From: Pacificoceanicola sp049803835
GTDB taxonomy: Bacteria > Pseudomonadota > Alphaproteobacteria > Rhodobacterales > Rhodobacteraceae
Length of the DNA: 64,000 bases
NCBI RefSeq assembly: GCF_049803835.1
Contig: NZ_JBNAGK010000001.1
Span: 434,001 to 498,000 of the forward strand
Direction: 5' to 3'
In this document: positions 58,553 through 64,000 of the stretch, in pieces
Layout of the letters: each line of letters opens with the position of its first letter
Position numbering within the stretch: the stretch's first letter is position 1
Position numbers and translations under genes: made by a program
The notes under the pieces: generated by a model
Told to the model about the DNA's origin: nothing
Databases searched by the model: none
The model's input: the letters and a program-made list of their open reading frames with translations, nothing else

Positions 58553-59119
58553 ATGAGCGCATTGAATCTTCTCGGCATCAGCGGCTCGCTTCGGGCGGCC
58601 TCGACGAACACGCTTCTTGCACGGGAAGCGGCGCGGCGTTTCGGCGAGGCGGAGTTCACCCTTGCCGACATCCGCTTCCCCCTGTTCGATGCGGACTTGC
58701 AGGCGGAAGAGGGAATCCCCGAGGCGGTGCAGACCGTCGCCGACCAGATCGCTGCTGCCGACGCCGTGGTCATCGCCACGCCGGAATACAACAAGGGCAT
58801 CACCGGTGTGCTGAAGAATGCGCTCGACTGGATCAGCCGGACCGAGGGCAACCCTTGGCTGCACAAGCCGGTGGCGATCATGTCCGCCGCTGCCGGGCGC
58901 GCCGGGGGCGAGCGGTCGCAGAACATGACCCGCCTGTGTCTGACCCCGTTCCGGCCAAGGCTGCTGACCGGGCCGGAGGTGATGATCGCCGCGACGAAGG
59001 ACCAGTGGGACGAATCCGGCCATTTGACCAACGCGTTCGGGATCAAGTTGCTGGACGAATTGATGGGCGACTTGCGGGCCGAAGCCATTCTGATGCGGGC
59101 CCAGGTCGTGAACCCGTGA
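58553..59119 (+). CDS. NADPH-dependent FMN reductase-like protein
   Basis: This 188-residue flavodoxin-like protein starts NLLGISGSLRAASTN with the FMN phosphate loop, and has ATPEYNKGITGVLKNALDW typical of the FMN-reductase/chromate-reductase family. It should reduce quinones, chromate or azo compounds with NAD(P)H. GGGAG is seven bases before the ATG. Its true substrate is unclear. It stands alone after the terminator, with no visible partner gene. Confidence 0.9.
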   Translation: MSALNLLGISGSLRAASTNTLLAREAARRFGEAEFTLADIRFPLFDADLQAEEGIPEAVQTVADQIAAADAVVIATPEYNKGITGVLKNALDWISRTEGNPWLHKPVAIMSAAAGRAGGERSQNMTRLCLTPFRPRLLTGPEVMIAATKDQWDESGHLTNAFGIKLLDELMGDLRAEAILMRAQVVNP

Positions 59120-59342
59120 ACGGGTGCCCCCGGGGGCCGGCTCATGATCCACGCCCGCCAGCGAAGGGTTTCGATCTGGCGGATCTTGCGCGGGGGCTTG
59201 TCCGGCCTCGTCGAGAGAGATCTCAACGAAGTCGAACATTTTCGAAAGGCCGCAACCGCACCGTGACATCCGCTCGAAACGCCCTGGCTACCGTGCTTCC
59301 GGCTTCGACGCGTCCCCGGTTCAGATTTGTTGGGACGGGTTC

Positions 59343-60047
59343 CTAGTCGATGCGGCGCACCAGCAACTGGTTGCCCGCCCCGCGTTTCGTCTCGAAGATC
59401 TTCAGGTCGGCCACCAGATCGGACAGCTTGCGCTTGCCATAGCTGCGGGTGTCGAAGTCCGGGTTCGACTTCGTCATCAACTGGCCGACATCGCCGAGGC
59501 GATACCATTCGTCGTCCTGCTCGATCGAATCCATCGCCTTGAAGATCATGTCCCGCACCGCGTGCAGATCACCGGATGTGCTTTTCTTGGGGGTCTTCTC
59601 CTGCTCTGGCGCCCCGTCGAGGTTTTCGAGGAATATGAAGCGCTTGCAGGCTTTGCGGAAGGCGTCTGGGGTCTTCTGCATGCCCATGCCGTAAACGTCG
59701 AGACCCTGCTCTCGGATGCGGCTGGCGAGGCGGGTGAAGTCGCTGTCGGAGCTGACGAGCACAAAGCCGTCGAAACGGTTCGAGTGCATCAGGTCCATGG
59801 CGTCGATCACGAGGGCAATGTCGGAGGCGTTCTTGCCCACGGTGTTGGCGGGCTGGTGGTGCGGCACGAGGCCGAACTCCGCCTGCACCTTGGACCACCC
59901 GGACATCTGCTGGCTGGAGAAATCACCGTAGCAGCGCCGGACGCTGGCCTCGCCAAGGCCCGCGATCTCGTCGAACAGTGCCTTTGTGTATTTCGGAGAG
60001 GTGTTGTCGGCGTCGATGAGGACGGCGAGAAGTTTGTTGTCGGCCAT
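59343..60047 (-). CDS. NYN-domain nuclease-like protein with LOTUS/OST-HTH domain
   Basis: This 234-residue protein has a PIN-like NYN domain (residues 1-150) with the conserved acids in LLAVLIDADN, NASDIALVIDAMDLM and VLVSSDSDFTRLASR, and a C-terminal OST-HTH/LOTUS-type segment (about 160-234, YRLGDVGQLM, YGKRKLSDLV). Related proteins cut or bind RNA. AAGGAG is six bases before the ATG at 60047. A short longer frame upstream lacks support. It is divergent from the DUF3137 gene. Confidence 0.88.
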   Translation of the reverse strand: MADNKLLAVLIDADNTSPKYTKALFDEIAGLGEASVRRCYGDFSSQQMSGWSKVQAEFGLVPHHQPANTVGKNASDIALVIDAMDLMHSNRFDGFVLVSSDSDFTRLASRIREQGLDVYGMGMQKTPDAFRKACKRFIFLENLDGAPEQEKTPKKSTSGDLHAVRDMIFKAMDSIEQDDEWYRLGDVGQLMTKSNPDFDTRSYGKRKLSDLVADLKIFETKRGAGNQLLVRRID

Positions 60048-60162
60048 TTTGGCTCCTTTATGTCTCCTCCTACATAGTGTCTTCGGCGTCCCGGGAAAAC
60101 CGGACTTTGCGGATCGGCGACTCTCGCCTAGGCTGAAAGGGCATTTTAACGGGAGCATCGCG

Positions 60163-61158
60163 ATGGAATTTCAGGAGAAACAGCCGATTGAATCCGGGTT
60201 CGCCCCGATTTTCGCCGAAAAGATCGCGCCGCACCTTGGCTCGCTCGAGGGGCAGCGGCAGGAGTTGCAGGAGAAAGGCAAGCAGCAGTTCAAGATCGCG
60301 CTTGGCATTGGCGTGGTGCTGGCAATTGCCGTCGCTGTCTTCACCGGCTTCTCGGCGGGCGGCATTTTCGGTGCCATTGGCGTTCTGATCATCGCCCTGA
60401 TTGGCGGTGCGGTGGCGAAGGGCGGTCAGTCCGGGAAATACACCGGGGCGCTGTCGGATCTGATCATGCCGCCGGTCTGCGACTTCCTGGGCGATACGAG
60501 CTATGACAAGCGCCCGGGCGAGGTGTTCAAGACGCAGGACCTGAGCACCCTCGGGCTGGTCGATCTGCACGACAATGCGATGTTCGAGGACCGGATTGCC
60601 GGGCAATATCGGGGGCTGAGTTTCGAACTGGCGGAGACGCGGCTGACCCAGGAGATAAAGGAAAAAGAGGACCGGACCACGACGAAGGAGGTGTTCGACG
60701 GGCTGTTGATCCGGATCGGCCTGCCGATGCACGCAACGACGGAGATCCTCGTGACGCAGGACATGGGCAGCGTCGGCGGCGCGGTTCTGGGTTTCCTCGC
60801 TGGCGAGACCGGGCGCGGAATGCCGAAGGTCGACACCGGCTATGCGCCGTTCGAGGCCTCCTACACCCTGCACGCCAAGGACCCGGAGGCGGCGATGACG
60901 CTGATGAAGCCGCCGTTGCTGGATTCGTTGATCGCGGTCGGTGACAGCGAGGCGGACAAGGGGGCGGAGGGCTTCCGCGCCTCGTTCAAGGACAAGAACC
61001 TCTGGCTGGCGCTGGCCCGCAAGGAGAAGTTCATGGAGATCGGCGGGATCGAAACCTCCACAGACAAGGTCACGGAGGTGTTGCACGGCATCTTCGGGGA
61101 CATGGCGCTGATCCGGCGGGTGATCGACCGTCTGATGGACGATACACCCGCCGGGTGA
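60163..61158 (+). CDS. DUF3137 membrane protein
   Basis: This 331-residue protein has a soluble N-terminal 45 residues, two close membrane helices (about 45-62 and 67-84), and a cytoplasmic beta-rich DUF3137 domain (about 100-331: YRGLSFELAETRL, DGLLIRI, VDTGYAPFEASYTL). Function is unknown. GGGAG is nine bases before the ATG. It is convergent with the membrane winged-helix gene, whose stop is three bases away. Confidence 0.85.
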   Translation: MEFQEKQPIESGFAPIFAEKIAPHLGSLEGQRQELQEKGKQQFKIALGIGVVLAIAVAVFTGFSAGGIFGAIGVLIIALIGGAVAKGGQSGKYTGALSDLIMPPVCDFLGDTSYDKRPGEVFKTQDLSTLGLVDLHDNAMFEDRIAGQYRGLSFELAETRLTQEIKEKEDRTTTKEVFDGLLIRIGLPMHATTEILVTQDMGSVGGAVLGFLAGETGRGMPKVDTGYAPFEASYTLHAKDPEAAMTLMKPPLLDSLIAVGDSEADKGAEGFRASFKDKNLWLALARKEKFMEIGGIETSTDKVTEVLHGIFGDMALIRRVIDRLMDDTPAG

Positions 61159-61161
61159 GGC

Positions 61162-61866
61162 TCAGGCCACCTCGATCACCGACTTGTCGATGGCGAGGAC
61201 GTAGCCGCGCTTGGCCACGTTCTTGACCAGCAGCGCGGAGACGAGCTGGTTGCCCAGCCCGTCCCGCAGCCGCTTGATCCGCATCGCCCCGGCGCTCTCG
61301 TCGCAGTCATGCTCCGGCTTGCCGGAGATCACCGCTTCGATCTGGGCGCCGGTCAGGATGTCGTCGTCCATGCGCGCCTCCGCCAGCACCGCCAACGTTT
61401 CCATCAGCGCCTCCGTCAGCTTGAAGCCGGTGGAGTTGAGGTAGACGGTGTTCTCCTCGCGCGACAGAACGAGGCTCGACACCTCGATGCCGGAGCGTTC
61501 GATCTGTGCCATGCGGCGGTTGATGCCCACCAGCATGACAAGGAACACCAGCGCCGCGATCAGCATGGCGGCAGAGAAGATCAGCAGGACGAAGATCACC
61601 ATCCGGTAGCCGGTCAGCGTATCGGCAAAGGCGGTGCCGCTTTGGGCGAGGATTTCCAGCAGCTTGATTTCGGCGGGACCTGTCAGGAGATCGTTCTCGA
61701 CAAAGATCCGCTCGACTCGCGCGTTGAAGGCGTTGGCGTCGGGCAGGGTCAGCATGAGCACGACCGCCACCGTCACCAGAAGGGCGACGATGGCGGCAAT
61801 GCCGTAGGCGACGATACGGGTGCCGGAGCGGCGGGTGTCAGTAACGGAGATAGTAGTCACCGGCAT
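61162..61866 (-). CDS. membrane-anchored protein with C-terminal winged-helix domain
   Basis: This 234-residue protein has two membrane helices (residues 19-41 and 88-114) and a short loop between them. The C-terminal part (about 130-226) resembles an OmpR/ToxR-type winged helix: strand-forming LSREENTVYLN, KLTEALMETLAVLAE, LTGAQIEAVI, and RIKRLRDGLG, then KNVAKRGYVLAID as wing. With both ends inside, the DNA-binding domain would be cytoplasmic but C-terminal, opposite to CadC or ToxR order. It may be a one-component sensor. It overlaps the 97-residue exported protein gene by 29 bases. Confidence 0.65.
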   Translation of the reverse strand: MPVTTISVTDTRRSGTRIVAYGIAAIVALLVTVAVVLMLTLPDANAFNARVERIFVENDLLTGPAEIKLLEILAQSGTAFADTLTGYRMVIFVLLIFSAAMLIAALVFLVMLVGINRRMAQIERSGIEVSSLVLSREENTVYLNSTGFKLTEALMETLAVLAEARMDDDILTGAQIEAVISGKPEHDCDESAGAMRIKRLRDGLGNQLVSALLVKNVAKRGYVLAIDKSVIEVA

Positions 61867-62131
61867 TGGACCTCATGGCATCGGTAGGCACTTTGGTGGA
61901 CAGGCCCAGCACATTGAGCAGGACCCAGCCGTTGCGGGACAGGCGATCGGCGGCTTTTTGATCCGCCAGATTCGCGGGGGGGCAATCGCCCGGCAGGGCG
62001 AGTATGCCATAATGCAGGCGCAGGGGGCTGTCCTGCTTGGCCTTGTACTCGACGTAACACTCAGCCTGCGCGGCGGCAGGCAGGGCTGCGAGGAGACCGA
62101 GGGACAGGAGAAGGGCGGCGATGTGTTTCAT
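61838..62131 (-). CDS. small exported protein, overlapping the membrane winged-helix gene
   Basis: This 97-residue protein has a clear signal peptide (residues 1-23, ending AQA-EC) and a mature part of about 74 residues with two cysteines (C25 and C50) that may form a disulfide. No domain is recognised. Its end overlaps the start of the winged-helix protein by 29 bases, so the two are probably translated together, and it may act as the periplasmic partner of that sensor. Confidence 0.68.
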   Translation of the reverse strand: MKHIAALLLSLGLLAALPAAAQAECYVEYKAKQDSPLRLHYGILALPGDCPPANLADQKAADRLSRNGWVLLNVLGLSTKVPTDAMRSNAGDYYLRY

Positions 62132-62308
62132 GTCGTCACGATGCGCTCCGCCCCTTTGAAATTCAATAACTCTAAAGGCCTGTGGGGGCGGTTATCCGAT
62201 AGCGGGGCGGTGTTATTGCCCGATTTCGACCGGTCGGGAGAGGCTTTCCCCATGGGCACCTGATCCCGGGTGCCGATTGCCAACCCAAGCCCGAGAGGAG
62301 ACCACCCC

Positions 62309-62809
62309 ATGTCCCGGAAGTTCATCACCACCGTTCTTGCCGTTGCCGCAACCATCACCGCGCTTGCCGCCGCACCTGTTCGCGCGGATCACAAGAAGGA
62401 CGGCCTGCAGAAGGTCATCATCGGCGCGACCGTTCTTTATCTCACCAGCCGGATGATCGAGGATCTGTCCCGCAAGGGGGTCACCGTCTATCCCTACGGT
62501 CAGAGATATGGCTCCCAGCAGGCGCACGGTTACGGCAACAACGGTCGCCATGGCGATTGGGACCGCGGCCGCGACTGGAAGAAGAAGGACCGCCGCCCGG
62601 ACCTGCCCGCAAGCTGCATCCGTCGCATCGAGAAGCGCGGGGAAACCGTGAAGGTCATGCCGCGCCATTGCCTCGAAAAGAACGACATCTCCACCCGCCG
62701 CCTGCCGGATCGCTGCGAGATCGACTGGCGTGGCAAGAACGGCCGCCGCACGGGGTATGCCGTTCACTGCCTGACCCGCAGCGGCTACGACATCGCGCGC
62801 CGCCGCTGA
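62309..62809 (+). CDS. small exported basic protein with four cysteines
   Basis: This 166-residue protein has a signal peptide (residues 1-26, VRA-DH), then a hydrophobic patch and a Gly/Arg/Lys-rich middle, and a C-terminal region with four spaced cysteines (SCIRR, HCLEK, RCEID, HCLTR) that could form two disulfides. It is rich in basic residues. GAGGAG precedes the ATG. A hairpin follows its stop. I do not recognise the family; similar exported proteins occur in Rhodobacterales. Confidence 0.78.
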   Translation: MSRKFITTVLAVAATITALAAAPVRADHKKDGLQKVIIGATVLYLTSRMIEDLSRKGVTVYPYGQRYGSQQAHGYGNNGRHGDWDRGRDWKKKDRRPDLPASCIRRIEKRGETVKVMPRHCLEKNDISTRRLPDRCEIDWRGKNGRRTGYAVHCLTRSGYDIARRR

Positions 62810-62832
62810 CCCAAGGATAAACGAGCAGCAAG

Positions 62833-62862
62833 GAAAGGGGCGTCTCATGCGGCGCCCCTTTC
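62833..62862 (+). terminator. hairpin after the small exported protein gene
   Basis: GAAAGGGGCG (62833-62842) pairs with CGCCCCTTTC (62853-62862) around a 10-base loop, 23 bases after the stop and before smpB. No T-run follows the stem, though T's lie within it. Probable terminator. Confidence 0.5.
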
Positions 62863-62911
62863 GCCGTGCCGGGGCATGGACAGCGCGGCGGCGAGGCACT
62901 ATCTGAGCGGG

Positions 62912-63388
62912 ATGGCCCAGAAACCGCAAAAAGCTGACCCGAACTACAAGATCATCGCCGAGAATCGGCGGGCGCGCTTCGATTACGCGATCGAGGACGA
63001 TATCGAGTGCGGGATCATCCTGACCGGATCGGAGGTCAAATCCCTGCGCGAGCATTCCGCGAACATCGCCGAAAGCTATGCGGCGGTGGAAGAGGGCGAG
63101 CTTTGGCTGGTGAACAGCTACATCGCCCCCTACGAACGCGCGATGTTCAAGCATGAGGAACGCCGGCGGCGCAAACTTCTCGCGTCGAAACGCGAAGTGG
63201 CGCGGATGTGGAACGACACTCAGCGCAAGGGCATGACGCTGGTGCCGCTGGTGATGTACTTCAACCACAAGGGCATCGCCAAGCTGAAGATCGGCATCGC
63301 CAAGGGCAAGAAGAACCACGACAAACGCGAAACCGAGGCCAAGCGCGACTGGGGCCGCCAGAAAGCGCGGTTGCTCAAGCAGGGGTGA
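62912..63388 (+). CDS. smpB: SsrA-binding protein
   Basis: This 158-residue protein binds tmRNA in trans-translation ribosome rescue. Family marks are IAENRRARFDYAIE, GIILTGSEVKSLREHSANI, and GKKNHDKRETEAKRDWGRQK near the C-terminal tail. I use the ATG at 62912, the usual family length; a longer frame begins at 62876. It is convergent with the ADP-ribosylglycohydrolase gene, with a six-base gap. Confidence 0.96.
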   Translation: MAQKPQKADPNYKIIAENRRARFDYAIEDDIECGIILTGSEVKSLREHSANIAESYAAVEEGELWLVNSYIAPYERAMFKHEERRRRKLLASKREVARMWNDTQRKGMTLVPLVMYFNHKGIAKLKIGIAKGKKNHDKRETEAKRDWGRQKARLLKQG

Positions 63389-63394
63389 GCAGGT

Positions 63395-64000
63395 TCAGGG
63401 TTTGACCCGGTCGCAATCATCACGGTCAATTCCGTCCGGGTCCATGTCGAACAGCTGGTCAGCAAGGTCGAGTATCGTGTCGTGCGCGTGCAGGGCGCGG
63501 CGCCAGTCTTCCGGAATGCCGGAATAGCCCCAAAGCCTCCCCGCCATTTGACCGGTCACCGCACCGACGGTATCGGCGTCTCCGCCGAGGTTGACGGCTG
63601 CCAGCAGAACAGTCCTGAAATCCGCTCCCTGTGTCATGGCCCAATGAGCCGCCTGCAAGGTATCGCGGACCCAACCCGTCGCTTCTGTAGGGGGCGTGAT
63701 GGGGCGGGGCAGGCCCTGCCGGTCGCCCGTCCGCAGGAATCGGGCGATGTCACTGGCGGCTTGCAGGCAGGAAGGGCTTGCGTGCGTCAGGCTGCTTTGC
63801 TCCCGGGCAATGGCATCGGTTCGACCCGGGCAGGCCCCAAAGGCCAAAACGACCGGCGCGAGCCGCATGATGCCGCCATTGCCGGACTGCGCCTCATCGA
63901 CCGGGCCGGCCATCGGATCGCCGGTGGACAGGTAACGGTCCAGTGCTGCCGACGTCTGGTTTCCGATGTCGAAACACGTTCCCGTAGAGCTGAGATACCC
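63395..64000 (-). CDS. ADP-ribosylglycohydrolase family protein (N-terminus cut by window edge)
   Basis: Reading leftward, the frame is open to the window edge; 201 codons of the C-terminal part are visible. They contain FDIGNQTSAALDR, SGNGGIMRLAPV with the conserved Gly/Asn, THASPSCLQAA and LGGDADTVGAVTGQMAGRLWG, where Asp residues hold the magnesium ions. The protein should remove ADP-ribose from proteins or nucleic acid, like DraG. The start and first 80-120 residues are outside the window. It is convergent with smpB. Confidence 0.87.
   Translation of the reverse strand, partial: GYLSSTGTCFDIGNQTSAALDRYLSTGDPMAGPVDEAQSGNGGIMRLAPVVLAFGACPGRTDAIAREQSSLTHASPSCLQAASDIARFLRTGDRQGLPRPITPPTEATGWVRDTLQAAHWAMTQGADFRTVLLAAVNLGGDADTVGAVTGQMAGRLWGYSGIPEDWRRALHAHDTILDLADQLFDMDPDGIDRDDCDRVKP

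Noticed and set aside
59120..59342. Possible gene between the FMN reductase and NYN genes
   Set aside because: Short frames here lack ribosome sites and homology; only an intergenic region is supported.

Overview
The window is GC-rich, tightly packed bacterial chromosome from an alphaproteobacterium, most likely the Rhodobacterales (Rhodobacteraceae/Roseobacter group). The evidence is the hemY - bacterial mitofilin (Mic60) - hemD block divergent from tsaD-gpsA, a GT14 glycosyltransferase with a long Rhodobacter-type C-terminal extension, a VPLPA-CTERM-type sorting signal, and many ATGA stop/start overlaps. There are no rRNA genes, CRISPR arrays, intact insertion sequences or phage genes. One tRNA gene (tRNA-Thr, anticodon CGT) is present. 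Both ends cut genes: an ABC ATPase at the left edge and an ADP-ribosylglycohydrolase at the right.

Layout. 1-2.95 kb: end of an ABC transporter locus with a small exported protein, a PhoA-type alkaline phosphatase behind a candidate Pho box, and a DEDDh exonuclease. 3.1-9.9 kb: a complete dipeptide/oligopeptide ABC importer operon (binding protein, two permeases, two ATPases) ending in a LysR regulator. 9.9-10.8 kb: rpiB and a DUF4287 protein. 10.85-16.5 kb: homoprotocatechuate (3,4-dihydroxyphenylacetate) meta-cleavage operon hpaF-E-(HD hydrolase)-D-G-H, with divergent hpaR and a clear two-site operator. 16.6-21.7 kb: a CoA-ester cluster (BKACE, enoyl-CoA hydratase family, cupin, acyl-CoA dehydrogenase, small protein, APH-type kinase, and a frameshifted 3-hydroxyacyl-CoA dehydrogenase remnant) whose last three intact genes resemble the levulinate LvaABC / ACAD11 4-hydroxyacyl-CoA system. 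22-28.7 kb: tRNA-Thr, hemY, mic60, hemD, tsaD, gpsA, YciI, EVE.

28.7-42.1 kb (mostly minus strand): a hydrolase-like protein, a large secreted phytase-like beta-propeller protein, an NTF2-like protein, an ECF sigma factor overlapping a membrane-anchored VWA protein, and a MoxR-DUF58-DUF4159-VWA/GATase1-like membrane operon of the Bat type. 42.2-47.8 kb: DUF1285, an FAD oxidoreductase, two glycosyltransferases and a sulfotransferase, which suggest surface-glycan or glycoconjugate functions. 47.8-56 kb: HIT protein, ABC-2-type ATPase, 59-residue zinc-finger protein, polA, an HExxH protein, an intracellular-looking subtilase, an adenosine-kinase-type PfkB kinase and nth. 56-64 kb: exported or envelope proteins (VPLPA-CTERM protein, OmpA lipoprotein, two small secreted proteins), an AraC-MGMT DNA-repair fusion, an FMN reductase, a NYN/LOTUS protein, DUF3137, a membrane-anchored winged-helix protein, smpB and the truncated ADP-ribosylglycohydrolase.

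The most interesting parts are the BKACE/LvaABC-like cluster with its decayed dehydrogenase, the (p)ppGpp-hydrolase-like HD gene inside the hpa operon, the sigma-factor/VWA pair as a possible sigma/anti-sigma unit, and the inverted-topology membrane winged-helix protein with its overlapping small secreted partner. Functions are read from motifs and context only; no database search was run.
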